A DNA stretch of 64,000 nt from Ulota crispa (lineage: Eukaryota; Streptophyta; Bryopsida; Orthotrichales; Orthotrichaceae): positions 2,048,501 to 2,112,500 of the forward strand of contig OY987251.1 in the NCBI GenBank assembly GCA_963920765.1. Reading direction: 5' to 3'. Numbering within the stretch: the first letter of the stretch is position 1; each line of letters opens with the position of its first letter. Position numbers and translations under genes: made by a program. This document shows, piece after piece, positions 20,471 to 33,300 of this stretch. A model generated the notes under the pieces. That model was not told the DNA's origin. It saw nothing but the letters and a program-made list of their open reading frames with translations, and made no database searches.

Positions 20471-22064
20471 CTGTGGCCCATTATTCAATGTACATGGTTC
20501 AACATGGTATTTCTCATAAATTAAGCTTTGTTTATTGCTCCTGTAAAGACTTATTCAGTCAATAGATAAAATGAAAAAGCAAAGAAAAAACTTTTGGTAG
20601 TCATTGATTGCATCCTTTGTTGCTTTTGTGATATCAACTTCTGTCATGTTGAGACATTTAAGCAGTGCCTCTTCTTTGGTCTTCAAGTTCATTTTTGTTT
20701 TATAAATATATGTAGTTCTTAGGCAATGTTTTTCCTGTTACAATTCAGTCATTCTTGAATCTACATAATCATGTTAGCTCTTCAATGTTTTCTTATTTGG
20801 GTGTTTGTGATTTCTATACAATCTTCTAATTATGTTTTTAATTATGTATTTGAATCTATGGAAATTTACTTCAACAAGATTGAATGCTCACTTACCAAAT
20901 GTGAGCAAAGGCTACAAGGTGGATGCCTAACTGAGTAACCTATCTGGCTCATCTTTGACATCCAAACATCTCCTAATGGACTTCATTATAGGGAGATGAC
21001 AACGGTGAACTATTCAAATGAATGTGATGTTATGTTACATAGAGGAATTTTAGATACACATGTTGTAAGTGTGCGCAACTTCTAACAACAAATATGGCCA
21101 CTTCAGTAGTCTACAATAATTTATGATACTTATTCAAGTTGCCAATCAATGCCAATGCTTACAACTCCGGAAGCAACATAACAAGTTTGAGTTTCATCTC
21201 TTTGTCTAAGTAAACCCTTGCCTTTGTCAAGGTTCTCCAACAACTCAAGAATGGGCTGGTGTAAAGTCTCACAAAGCAACACCAAACAGAGCGCTGATGG
21301 CTATGGCCATCACTCCAAGAATCCTTAAAGGAAGAGCCTAGTTGTGGCGCCTTGAAACAACCACTGATTTCCTTATGGTCTTGTTGGATACATTGGGAGA
21401 TCTTGCGTGGGATAATATTGGGGGATCTTCCAATACAATTGATTATAATGAAGTGCTCAGCCAATGATTCATTTTCTGACTTTGGATTTTGCACTATACA
21501 TTAGGAGATCTCTTAATGAAATTGTGTAAATTTAAGCATGGCCAAGGAACAATTGTAAAACATTCCATTTTGCACTAATCATTGGAAGCTCTTATAATTT
21601 GGTGCATTGGAAGATTTGTGGTTTTTATGAATTTTGGACTTGCCAAAGTCAAAAAGTAGTTAAATATGGCATAATTGTAGTTTTGTTGGATTGATCAAAC
21701 TTTACTTTCTTCTAGTAATGCGTTTTTTTCCTTATCTATACTTGATGTTGGCTTGAGGGATTCATTGCATTGGAAATGGTAGTGTTTGTCTATAATACAA
21801 AGACATTATCTATTCTTATAAGCTTTGTAGCCAATAACTTGGTCAATTGAAGATGTTGCGTTTAAATTTGTCTAGGTTCAATTACAAAATGATTGTCTTT
21901 GACTTTTACTATGGGTTATAGATGTAAAGAAATAGTTCTCGTTAAGTCTTTAGGTTTTAAAAAAAAATCAAGATACTTCCATTGTCCATTGTGATTCAAT
22001 TTTTTTCTTCCACTTTCTCCAATGTAAAAAAAAATTTATTTGATAAAATAAGCTTTTATTATAT
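20471..22064. other. AT-rich DNA without recognisable genes
   Basis: No coding region is supported. A 111-codon minus-strand frame at 21159-21494 has no motif. Phrases such as CATTGGGAGATCTT and ATTGGGGGATCTTCC recur near 21390-21430, suggesting old tandem duplication. Confidence 0.4.
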
Positions 22065-22072
22065 TATATTTA

Positions 22073-22476
22073 GGGACTTGCAAAAGCCACATCCAAAATT
22101 GCTAACTCCGCATCTTGAGGTGTGCTTTGAGCATGGAATATGAGAACTTAGTGCTGATTTTATTAATTTGGATAAAAATATTTGTTTCACCTTTATCATT
22201 CTAATCTTGTATTCAAAAAAATTTGAGGTGCTTGAATTTGAAACTAAAAATATAGTACTTTTAAATTATTAAAGAAAAATACATCACAAACATAGCAATG
22301 GTGCATTTAAAGTTCATTTTTTATTTATTTGTTCTTCTTTCTTTCAAGGAAGTGATAACATTGTGACCAAATTAACAATGGACCACTTGAATAAATAATA
22401 ATAGCATTAAATTCTCAAATTTCATTTTCCTAGGGGTGTGACATTAGCAATTTTGGATGTGGCTTTAGCAATTCCC
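22073..22476. mobile_element. MITE with 8-bp target duplication (hAT-type spacing)
   Basis: The left end GGGACTTGCAAAAGCCACAT and the complement of the right end GGGAATTGCTAAAGCCACAT form about 33-bp inverted repeats with two mismatches, continuing CCAAAATTGCTAA on both sides. TATATTTA flanks both ends (22065-22072 and 22477-22484). An 8-bp duplication suggests a hAT-type transposase acted on it. A second, truncated and inverted copy lies at 42641-42935. Confidence 0.88.
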
Positions 22477-22484
22477 TATATTTA

Positions 22485-22791
22485 TTGGAAATATGAAATT
22501 GATATTTTGTATTCATAAAGATGCAAAAATATAGCAACATAAAGCTTAAACAAATTTTGAAGTTTTAATTAGAATTATTTATGATATTCAAAAACTACTT
22601 AAATGTTTCTCACAAACATATAATTACTGTCAAGTGGAAATTACAGTTTTGATAGAACTTATATAATTTATCAATCACTGCTAATATTTCACACAATTAG
22701 TTCATTTTGTCACAATTTTCATTTTGTTGTTTGCACAAAAAAGATGCGTGCTATTTCACCTCTTACGTAATAAACTCTAAACCAAAATTTA
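22485..22791. other. AT-rich spacer between two MITEs
   Basis: No gene or repeat structure is seen in this short interval. Confidence 0.4.
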
Positions 22792-22793
22792 TA

Positions 22794-23372
22794 CTCCCTT
22801 TGTCTCTCTAAAAACCCATATTTTGACTTATTTTTTGTCTAAAAAATAACCCATGTTTGTATGTTGACTTTATTTTTGTCACAAAAAGAACCTATGCTTA
22901 TCTCTACCATAAACATTAACTGTTTGGCATCTTTGGTGAAATTTTTTGGGCATTTTATGCTCATTAATTGCTAATGATAGCATTGCAAACTTGATTTAGT
23001 GATTTTTGTTTGCAAATTATGTCTATCATTAACCTAAAATCATCAATAATATCAATGTTAAGATTTGATTTTTAGGTAAACAAGACAACTTGGACATCTA
23101 GGCTAACTTGTTATTTACTTAGAATTGCATTGAAACACTTCATATCAAACTTTTTTCTAATTTTTGGCAATAATAACTAAACACTTGAAATTTCAAAATT
23201 TCGGCGCTAAATTCCTTTCCTTTTTAGAAAACACTAATTCTTGAAAAAATTTAAACTAAATTTGGAATAGTTCAAACCTATGATCTAGTAACTTCCAATT
23301 ACAATTTGTTGATAATATTTCATAACCCCTCACAAATTCTCAGATACGGGTTTTTTGGTGAGACACAAGGAG
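22794..23372. mobile_element. Stowaway-like (Tc1/mariner) MITE, 579 bp
   Basis: The left end CTCCCTTTGTCTCTCTAAAA and the complement of the right end CTCCTTGTGTCTCACCAAAA are followed on both sides by AACCC-TAT. A TA dinucleotide flanks each end (22792-22793, 23373-23374). The CTCCCT start and TA duplication are typical of plant Stowaway MITEs. Just inside the left end, the ACCCATRTTTG phrase is repeated. No open frame is present. Confidence 0.85.
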
Positions 23373-23861
23373 TATGTGCTTTCAAAAAGGTGTACAAGCA
23401 ATATATTATATTATCAGCCTTAATATAAAAATTAATTACAAAAGCTGCAATACCCCAAATGCCATGTTTATGATATCATACTATAGTCTAAAAGAGAATC
23501 CAAGTCCACATTTTGTAACAAGCTCCAAATTCCTAAATGATTGAAGCATGTGCTAGTTTTAGGGTTTCAACATGATAAGGTCAAATTCAAGCTCAAATTT
23601 GGAATTGACATTTTATCATTTTTTTAGACATTTTGGTTCACATACATAATCATATTTTGTCATTTTCATTTTTGGCCTTTTTCTTCCTTTCCTTGACCTT
23701 TGTGGTCATCCAGAAGTGTTAGAGAAGTGGACAAATTTTATTTGTTTTTGGTGTTTTGCAATTGACTTTGCTATAGCTAAGGCATTTGGGCAATAAATTG
23801 TATGTTTAAATAAATTCTTCATAACTAATACGCTTTTTCTTTAGCAATTTTTGATCAAATG

Positions 23862-23894
<33 letters not shown>

Positions 23895-24023
23895 TCAGGT
23901 AAAGGAATTTAAGACCTTTCTTGCAATACTTGTAAACCCAAATTTGAAGCTAGCCCATAACTTATTTTTTTAAGATAGAGAAGTGATAATAGGTGCAAAG
24001 TGATAATAGAACAAACTACTTAA

Positions 24024-24083
24024 AATTGAGGTTAAAGATAATGTTTTGTCAATTGAGGTTAAAGATAATGTTTTGTCAATTGA
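24024..24083. repeat. 27-bp tandem duplication
   Basis: AATTGAGGTTAAAGATAATG plus TTTTGTC occurs twice head to tail without a mismatch. Its perfection in an old-looking region suggests a recent slippage event. Confidence 0.9.
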
Positions 24084-24759
24084 TCAAAGAACTTGACAAA
24101 CTACAAACATATTGATTTGTATAATAAGGAACTTGACTTGGTAGCTTCAAAGGTGGAAGTCAAGCTCTAGAATATGACTAATAAAATCATGAAAAGGTAT
24201 CCACATATTTAGCTTTATGAAAACACTTCATTGTTTAATGTGCAAGGGACCCAAGAAATTGAAGACTAATTGACCTACACTTACAACACAACAACAAAAA
24301 GGTTTGATTGTATTCAATGCTTTCTTTGCTCCTAAACCCCTCATTGCCTAAGGTCCAAAGATGCTTAATAGCCTCTTTGCAATTCAATTGTTGTGGGTCT
24401 AAATGTCAATAAAATCTGAAAATCTCAACTGTACAATCTTGTAGTGTTCTTGTTGCAAATCACGTAGATCAAATTTAAGGTCATTTGACCACATAGATTG
24501 AAAGATTATATTGTTTTAGTGTTGAAAAAACAAGCTAAAACTTCCCTAAAAACACATTATTTTGGAGTTGAATTTTGATTTCTAAACTTGCTCAAATGAA
24601 AAAAACTTAAATTATAAAGTGCTTCAAAGCTAGTATACATACACATTGGTGGAAAAGAAATTACTCAATAGACTCATTATGTTTGCAAAATTGTTTTAAA
24701 ATGTCAAAAAACAACGACAAAAGTAGCAAAAAATTGCCTCTATAGCAAACTCTTCCTCT

Positions 24760-25265
24760 ACTAAAATGATTCTCATTCACTCATTACTTCTTGGATTGAT
24801 ATGAAATTGTATTAACAAAAACTAGAATAGTGTGCACAACTTTTCCAATAAAAACTACTAAAATTGGATGTTATATGAAGAAGTTATAAGCCACCAAAGT
24901 TCACAATAACTAAAAAGTGTGGGAATTTTGAACTTTGAGTTGCTCCCAAACATTCAAAACAACTTGGGTTGACATAAAAATTCTACAACAATTAGTAGAC
25001 TTTAAGGGGAACAAATCCAATAAATGTTATTGAAAAAAAACATTTGATGAAAAAGATACAAGCCCCCAAAGTTGCAGCCATCACAATGCAATGTGGTGAA
25101 TTCAAATTGAATTTGTGAACTTTGAATGGCTTTCACAAACTCAATAGTTCTTAGATTGTTCTAAAAATTTCACCATAAAAACTAGACTATTATGAGCAAC
25201 TTTGCCAAGAAATTTTATTGGATTCAAACTATCAATTCAAAAGTTATAGCACTTTGAATTACATT
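24760..25265. repeat. Degenerate tandem repeat of about 190-bp units
   Basis: Three loosely similar blocks each contain a CTTGGATTG/CTTGGGTTG/CTTAGATTG word, then AAAAATT-AC and an ACTAGA/TAGACT-GAGCAACTTT phrase. They then contain AAAGTTATAGC/AAGTTATAAGCC and ACTTTGA. Divergence is high, so the period is approximate. Confidence 0.4.
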
Positions 25266-27620
25266 GATAGAGTATCAAAGGACACTTTTTGTCCCGGAGG
25301 CAATGAGGAGTTGTTGTTTCTTGTCCCTCATCACCTTGGGCAAATGGTAGAGGATCTTTTCAAGTTATTAATATAGAATTTGATATCATTTTACAGAAAT
25401 CTACCAATTGCCGTTACTGCTTGAAATGGTTGAATATATCATTCTATAACAAAAATACAAAAACAAATGTCTTTTTTAACAAACTTTTGTCTGCTACAAC
25501 TAAGAGTATAATTAAAAATAAGTTTCTTTGTGCAAAATAAAATCTTGCTCAGAACAATATTCATTTTAAAATGAATTGCAGTAGACAAAAACATTGATTT
25601 TGGAAATAAGGCCTACAATTACAATTTGTGTTCTGTTTCTTGTCCTTTATTCATCTAAAGTTATGTTAAATTATAAAACATAACGTTGTATACTTTAAAT
25701 TTGACTTTAAAAAAATCCAAGATGTTGCAAAAAAACAAATTTATATTGTATAGTATTTGCATTATAAATTCATTTCAAATAAACTGTAGTAAACATTGTA
25801 GTTTTTAAATTATTAGTAACTTTTATTAACAAAGTTGAATTTTTAGTTCACTGTACCTTTTAAAGAACTGGAGAAAAAATTAGACATTTTACAATTACTA
25901 CATCCACAAAATTCTGTAATTTTTTAGTCTTGTTTTATTTGCTTCATAAGATATATAAACGTTTCCAATACCTTGTCTGTTGCTTTCTAAGTTGATGAGA
26001 AAGGTTGGAGTTTTTCTAGTCTGTTGTAGATTGTTATGAAGTTATGATTGAAAATTTATTCTATGTTTTAATAGTTAGCTTGAAAGTATCCGAGCAAATT
26101 TTATTGGTATTGATTTTAAGTTTTCATTTTTTGTGATGATAATGTTGCTATTATAAATTTTGAAAAATAATAATAATAATAATTGAGCAATGTTAAGATT
26201 AGGTTGTGAGTTCAAAAATAACTCATGGTATTGTGCAGCTTTTTAAAATATGATTTTAAATATCAATGGTTTGGCTTCATACATGCTAATGTAAAATTCA
26301 TTTTCACTTTTCGTATTTGACAATTGAATTATTGACCTTGAGTATTCCCTAATATCATTACTTTTTTATATGTTTAATGAAAAATAAATAATTTTTTTGC
26401 AAATGCCAAGACGTACCACTAGTTGCAAAGTCTTCATTGTCTTCAGGATTGAATGAGATGCGGGTTACAATATGCACAAATGTTGTACCAAACAATTCCT
26501 GCATAATTCAACACCAGTAATGGAAAATGTGTCTTGAACGACTTGTCCTCAACAACCATAACTGTTTACAATGATTATATAATTGTAAACTACATGTGTT
26601 CTTTTTACAATAACAACTCCAGTTTCTTTCTATGCATGAATTTCAATTACATTTTCTTATTACTGCTTAGTATTATGTAGGTTATGGAGTACAAAAAATT
26701 ACACAATGCAAAATCACAAGAGGCAAAGGCAGTATGAACTCATATTTACATGCCTGATAATGCTTCAATTCCCAGCAAGAAAGCCAAGAACCTCCATCTT
26801 CCAATTTTGAAGCAGCCATCATCAAACCCTCATCTTTTGAAAATGCGCAAATTTCAATTTCTGCAATAAGAGAATTTCAAATGTACGTTGTCTTTTGTTT
26901 CTTATTTGATGACAATTCTTGACAATATGCTACAAATACACAAAAATTACTCATATCATTTAGTTTCTAAAGTTCTTCCTATCTTTTTTGTGTCGTATTT
27001 TGTTCATTTCCTACTCTAGGTGTTCATATGGCATGTAACATGAATATTTTTGTAAATTTGTTGAATATTGCTATGAAAACTAGTGCCTTTGATGATTGAT
27101 TGTATTGCAATTAAAGTAAGAGGACATGATTGTATTCCCTTGAGCTCCACATTTCAATGGATTCCTAATGTCACTAATGGTTTTCATTTTGTAATAGCTT
27201 AACAACAGTAATAATGTAAAATCGATTGAGCACCAAAAAACTAATGATTATTGACTTCAAAGATCCATTGCAAACTAGGGTTTACAACACATAAGATATT
27301 AAGATTCAACCAAGCAGTAACCATAACTTTATTTAGAATTTTCCATGGTATCTAAATCACATTTATCAAAATATTTTTGCAATTATGAAAAAAATACATC
27401 AATGTTTTAATGCTTGTAGAATTTCCTATTGACGATAAATAAATGAATTTCCACATTAAAGTAAAAATCAAGAGGATTGATAAATGGCCTAAAATCATCC
27501 CTCTCACTTTTTTATTTGGATGCTGTAAGCAAGGATGTAGAAATTCTATTATTGAAGTTGGTGTTGTATACATAACTTATCCATTAATGATAACATTCAA
27601 TAATTTTAAGATAAACTTAA

Positions 27621-28874
27621 CTCCTAAAGGCCCAATTTTTTTTTTTGGCAACATAGCAATTTTGGGCAACTCACTACCAATGGGTTTTTTTGTTTTTATA
27701 ATTTGAATTTTTCACACTTGATTTTCACAACACAAAAATTTTGGGCAAGTACTTGTGATTGGAGATTTCCATAATTTAGATTGAAATTCTAACGAAAGGT
27801 GGTGACAAGAAATATCTTTCATTTGCACTAATTTTCATGACGTTTGGAATTGTGAGCAAAAAGTTATGGCCTAATATGTTGCTTTTTATGTTCTGCGGGC
27901 AACTTGAGGAGGTTTTTTAAAACTCACTTTTTTCAGAAAAATAAAACTTGAAATTGGTTCAAGAGATTTATATGTATATGGAAATCTTCAAATCACTCCA
28001 TTTGGATAGATGAGATGAAAGTTATCAAGAGTTTATGTTTGCGGGCAGCTATGGATGCTATACTCTAAAGTAAACTTTGAAGTCTCTTATTTTACTCAAT
28101 TTTCAATATTTTAGAAAATATATAAGACCAAGGGTTGTATATTGTTACTCACAATGTTAAAACCGTTGGGATTGAATTTTTTTATTTCCATAACTAAATT
28201 ATTAATATTTAATGTTTTTAACCATTCTTTACATCATTTTACTTCCTAATAGGAAATATTTGTTAATTTAGGAAAAAAGGAGGTACCATTTTGTACTTCA
28301 CCTCAAACCCAAAAAGTTACCTTAAAATAGATTTGAAGGTATCAAATTCAATCTGAGCCACTAAGATTTTTTCCCTCACAAATCCCTCCTCTCAAGTGAG
28401 GGCATGTGTACAAAAAAAAAAAAAATGAGCTTGGTTTGAGGTGAGTCACTTCAAACATTTGAAAAGTCCCAAAATCTATTGTTTTTCCCAAATTAACAAA
28501 TATGGTGTTCTATTTTTTTCCCACATGTTGTACAAATTCCAATTGATTTGAAATGTTTTTGATAGGCACCTTACGGTGGAATATGGAATCTAAAGAAGTA
28601 TTGTTGACATGGCCTTTTCCCTTAGGAATTTCACCTTTTGAAAGTAGGTGCCTAGTTTTCCACATGACCCAAAAAAACTTTTCGAATTGTTCTATCTTCC
28701 AATCCACTAGGTGAAAAATTCTGAAATATTTTCCACATCTTCTAAAACTATTGCACTACAAGGTCCTGCAATTACATATGCAAAAAAGCATTTTTGTTTT
28801 CAGACTTGGTTAATGCTCTAAAAATGGCAATTTTTGAGAATTTTTGGTAAAAACTGAGCTTGGTCCTTTCGGGG
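27621..28874 (-). mobile_element. TTAA-family MITE copy with a nested MITE
   Basis: Starts CTCCTAAAGGCCC after TTAA (27617-27620) and ends GGTCCTTTCGGGG before TTAA (28875-28878). Internal sequence matches the other copies, for example TGCGGGCAGCTATGGATGCT and CAATTTTCAATATTTTAG. The length of 1,254 bp is explained by a 248-bp MITE inserted at 28256-28503. With the adjacent copy at 28879-29730 it forms a subfamily with a distinct AAGCCC-side end. Confidence 0.82.
28256..28503. mobile_element. 248-bp MITE nested in a TTAA-family element
   Basis: Inverted ends ATATTTGTTAATTTAGGAAA and, in complement, ATATTTGTTAATTTGGGAAA. Inside, TACTTCACCTCAAACC and GGTTTGAGGTGAGTCACTTC form a further inverted pair. 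It resembles the element at 47074-47317 (shared GGAAAA--GGAGG-ACCATTTTGTA). I cannot fix a target duplication. Confidence 0.75.
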
Positions 28875-28878
28875 TTAA

Positions 28879-28994
28879 GGTCCAATAATTTTCATAACTT
28901 TTGACTACATGGTTCAAAAGTTCTTGCATGATATGTAGCTTTCTTTATTTGCTGGGCAGCTCGAGCAGCTCAAATTTATTTTTTTAAATCATAT

Positions 28995-29026
<32 letters not shown>

Positions 29027-29730
29027 AAAAAAAAAAAACTAAAATTGGTTCTTTAGATTTAAAAATATGTGAGAAGTTTTGAATCATTCCATTTTGAAGA
29101 AATAAAAGTTATGAGGAGATTTTGTTTGCAGGCAATTGTGGATTCTCTACTCTATAAAAAAATCTGAGTCCTTTATTGTACTCAATTTTCAATATTTTGG
29201 AAACAAGAACAAAACTCAATGATGTAGATTTTTTATTATAGAACAATACAACCATTGGGATTAGCAATTTTTACTTCCATTATTCAATTCTTCACAATCT
29301 AGTGATTTGAGTCATTCTCTACTTCTTTTTACTTATTGTTTTTTCCCATGTGTTGTACAAATCCAAATGATTTCAAAATATTCAATTGTGTACTCAACTT
29401 GCTTTGAAGAACAAATCCAAAGAACTACAACCATTTTGGAATTTGTTTGTACAAATATGACCTTTGTGAAGTGCAGCTTCTCGGGTTTTTGCAAGGACAA
29501 AAAATGACATTTTGTCAATTCAAACTCAAAAATCTTACAGTCTACATGGTGAAATTTTTGAATGTTTTTCCACATCTTTTGAAACTAGTGCACTACAAGA
29601 TTCTATGGTTATATGTGCCCAAAAATGTTTTTTTCCTGAAATTTGATACTTGTACAAAAATGGCAGTTTTGGAGCGGTTTTGGAGTAGTTATGATGAAAA
29701 CTTATTCAAAAACCCTTGACCCTTTAGGGA
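28879..29730 (-). mobile_element. TTAA-family MITE copy, truncated at one end
   Basis: Ends CCCTTTAGGGA before TTAA (29731-29734). The interior matches the preceding copy (GTGCACTACAAGATTCTATG against TTGCACTACAAGGTCCTGCA). The opposite CCCCTAAAGG end is missing, so the copy is truncated where it meets the previous element. A poly-A/G run at 28996-29038 lies inside. Confidence 0.75.
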
Positions 29731-30054
29731 TTAAATGATATTGAACAAATTATGGGATAGAAAACTTCATTAAAATCTCTGTTAAGGACTAGATTGAAGA
29801 CCTTAAAATGTTGCTCACGCCTTACCTTTTGTTTGCCCTTACAAACCATACTGAGAATGGTTCAATGTACTATAACGCACTGAGATCCTTACCAATAATT
29901 CTACGACAAATTTTTCTAATTCAATTTCTGATTTTTAAATATCTAACATCAACAGTATTCACGTGAAAACTTCTTCTGTAAGTAAAAGATTCAAGTTTGC
30001 TTGTTATGTTTTATGAAGATCTTTTGATTTGGGATTTATTGAAGAACCAATTAT

Positions 30055-30993
30055 CCCCTAAAGGACCATCGTCCATCGTCCATCGTCCCTGCAATGGACA
30101 GTTTGGACTTCGGGCATGTACCTATGGCTAAACTACTTCGTGTGATTTATTGAAACTTTTTTTAAGGTGGGGAACTCAAAGATCTATGTGGGCATCTAAT
30201 TTTTTCTTCATTCCGACATTTCATGAAGAAGTTATGCATGAATTTATGAAGATTTGGGGGACTACCCGTCCAGACAACCCAAAACCTTCTTTAAAAATTA
30301 CATTTTTTTAAAATCAAAATTGAAATTGGTTCTTCAGATTATTTTATACATGAGAAGTTTTGAATCATTCAATTTCAATTAATGAGATGAAAGTTATGAG
30401 GAATTTTTTTTTGCGGGCAGTTATGGATTCTCTACTCTAAAATAAACTTTGAAATCTTTTATTTAACTCAATTTTCAATATTTTGGAAAAAAATTCAAAC
30501 AAAAGGGTATAGATTGTTTATCACAACATTATAATTGTTGGAATTTGTATTATTCATATCAAAAATTAATTTTAACAATTTAGTGTTTTGATATATTCTC
30601 TACTTCTTTTTTCTTACTATTTTTTCTCATTTGTTATATAATTCCAATTGATTTGAAATTCTCCCGCACATACCTAACTTGATCTCCTATGTAGAAAAAT
30701 AAAGTGCATTTTTGGGTAGAGCAATTTTTTTGTTGTAAGAGTGGTTAAAGGCTTCTAAAATTTTTGGGCAGCTAGGAAAAATACTTTTTTTTTCACTCTA
30801 GATGTAAACATCTCACTCCTTTCCATCTAGAATGAGCTAAATTTTTTCCCACACTAAGTACCTCTTCTAGTCTAGGGCAAGATCCTACAATTAGATTTCC
30901 CAAAAACAAAACATAAAATCCTTTTTTACTAAACCTCTTAGAAGTGGCAATTTTAGTGATTTTCACAAAAAAAAGGGCTTGGTCCTTTAGGGG
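30055..30993 (-). mobile_element. Full-length TTAA-family MITE copy (939 bp)
   Basis: CCCCTAAAGGACC begins after TTAT (a mutated TTAA) and GGTCCTTTAGGGG ends before TTGA. Near the left end CCATCGT is repeated (GACCATCGTCCATCGTCCAT). The interior shares GGGCATGTACCTATGGCTAA, the GATCTATGTGGGCATCTAA phrase and TCTAGGGCAAGATC with the other copies. Confidence 0.85.
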
Positions 30994-31060
30994 TTGAAGG
31001 GCCAGTCTTTTAAGTAAAATTTTAGCTTTCAACATGGAGAAAACCTTCATTTATAAAAAT

Positions 31061-31062
<2 letters not shown>

Positions 31063-31109
<47 letters not shown>
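31063..31109. repeat. (TA)n microsatellite
   Basis: About 23 perfect TA repeats immediately beyond a TTAA-family copy. Confidence 0.97.
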
Positions 31110-31111
<2 letters not shown>

Positions 31112-31806
31112 CTTGTATACATATTATTGCATCCTTTTGTTTAAAATACATATCCCAGATATTGTTATGGGCTTTGCAAATGTATTGATGCGCAATTTGG
31201 CAAGTGATAGAAAATTTAATCCAATAACCATTTGAGTATAGTGCATGACATTTATAACTAACAACAATTGGTCAAATAAGAAATACTAAGACACAACACA
31301 TATTCTCATTAGCTTAAAAGTAATTTCACCAACAAGTGGAACAAATCCTAAGCCTTATCTTTGTGGATTTGAATTTCTGATAACTTTTTTTTTTGACAAA
31401 ACCTTATACTAACCACTTGAGTTGGAGGTTGTTGGTTATAAGTGTCATGCACTGTATGAGAATCAGACTGCGAAATGAAACCCAAAGATTGCAGCAGTTA
31501 AAGAACAAAGATCATATTGACTTTTTGTCAGAAAATATCACAAAGCACAAAGCACAAGCACACGATAAATATGTGATAATTTACAGTGATCAATCATTAA
31601 TACAATAGAAACTTACAATAATCATTACATTTGTGTAAAACTAGTTGGTTCTTGTTTGATGTTGTTTACAAAATAGCAAATTTGACAAATTGTTCTTTCT
31701 ACTAGACTTACATTGATGCAAAATATTGTTTTTAATCAATAGTAGAAAACTAAAAAAATTGATTTTGCTATTATAACTGGAAAATGACTAAATAAAAACT
31801 AAATCA
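31110..31806. other. AT-rich DNA without recognisable genes
   Basis: Only a 71-codon frame (31393-31608) with no motif is present. Nothing else is supported. Confidence 0.4.
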
Positions 31807-31808
31807 TA

Positions 31809-32148
31809 CTCCCTCCATCCCAAAATGATCTTCTTGTTACACAAAATGTTATAGATTAAGTTTAAAAAAAACCATTTTTCAAAAAAAATTGACCTATGAA
31901 TAGAGTTTGATGTCCTCCTATTGTTCTGAAATTTTGAGTTTCATATTTGTTTTCAACTTGTGATTGAATTTTTGAGGCATTTTTGAAGAGCATTGGTGGC
32001 CACTCACTTGATGGCATGGAATTGGTTTGCATGCTCATGCTTTTGGACTATGTGCAAATGTTGTTAGCTCCCTTCCTTCTCCAACAAGAAAATCATTTTG
32101 GGACATTAAATAAAGGTCAACAAGAAGATCATTTTGGGACAGAGGGAG
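31809..32148. mobile_element. Stowaway-like MITE, 340 bp
   Basis: Left end CTCCCTCCATCCCAAAATGA and complement of right end CTCCCTCTGTCCCAAAATGA, both followed by TCTTCTTGTT, give about 30-bp inverted repeats with two mismatches. TA flanks both sides (31807-31808 and 32149-32150). Near the right end the ACAAGAAGATCATTTTGGGAC phrase is present twice, 40 bp apart, as if the terminal repeat had been partly duplicated. This is the canonical plant Stowaway structure. Confidence 0.92.
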
Positions 32149-32150
32149 TA

Positions 32151-33300
32151 TGACTTAAACTGGTATCACAAAAAAAAAGAGGGAATTTTGTATCTTTACT
32201 CTAGCCCCTTGTAGTAATAATTTGATGACTAGCTTCGCAAAACACAAAAATACAGGGTAGATGCATGGTTGAGTGGCTCAATTTTGGCAAGAGTCCCTAT
32301 TCTTAAAGTCCGTTAAGTGGATTTAAGGATTTTAACTCAAATGTTAATTTGCAATTTCATCAAGTGTCATGGCAGTTAAGTGGCCTCTTCATGTCTACAA
32401 TGGACTTATAAACTCAATCCAATGGTCTGATGTCTCTGGATCCTTACCCATTACAAGCTGTGTTTTAGGGCTTAGACTTAAATCAATCAAAGTTATTCAA
32501 AAATTCCTCATTGCTAAAAGCGGTCCTAGAACTCAAAAAAACATTCAAGTTGAAAAAAAAATATAGGAAAAAAATAAAAAACAAAGAAGGAAAGGACTTC
32601 ATAAAATCCAAGGTTAAAAAAGGCATTAAAAAGTACTTTGCAAACATTCAATACACATCTACAAAACAAGATTATAATTTTTTAAAATCTTACCCAAATA
32701 CCCACTAGAATCATAGTCCTTTGTATTCTTTTAAGTAACTAAACCATCTTTAAAAAGTCCTTGAAAAACTTATTGACAGCAAAATTGTCACACTCATGTT
32801 TTCTCAAAAGTCCTCCACACCTCCATAAAATGCCAGAAAAGAAACTGAACAACATTATTGTAGTTACAATGAAGTTTAAGTCTCTACAATGGACTTTTTT
32901 TTTTTTTGAAAATTTCCAATGTACCTTTTAGGCATTTGAAAATTGGATGTGTGCAATTTTTTATAGTGTGACATGATTTTGAGCCACTCATTCATGCATT
33001 CACTTGACAAGCTATTACAAAATTCGTTAAGGGAAAGTCTAAAATAGCTAAAGTTATAGGATCTAAGGTCAAATGAGAAGTAAATAATGTTCAATTAAGG
33101 AAATGTAAGGATAAGGTTATGACAAAGGTATATCCATTTAGGAATTGGATAAATAGACTTGTGTTTACCCTCCCCATCTTTAAGTTTCAATAGCTAATAA
33201 TCAATCCATTAAACATGAATGTAATCCCATGCAAATGTTGTATCACTATCAAAGGATTTAAAATGGGATTTGGGAATTAACATTCATCAAACAACACAGG
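32151..33300. other. AT-rich DNA without recognisable genes
   Basis: Two 65-codon lysine-rich frames at 32369-32708 reflect A-rich composition. No gene, RNA or element boundary can be supported. Confidence 0.4.

Larger units (their letters stand above)
23375..27616. other. Long AT-rich region with only low-complexity features
   Basis: No coding region is supported. Contents include an A29 run at 23862-23890, a 27-bp perfect tandem duplication at 24024-24077, degenerate tandem repeats at about 24760-25265 and a short (TAA)n near 26168-26183. The rest is AT-rich DNA, probably decayed repeats. Confidence 0.5.
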
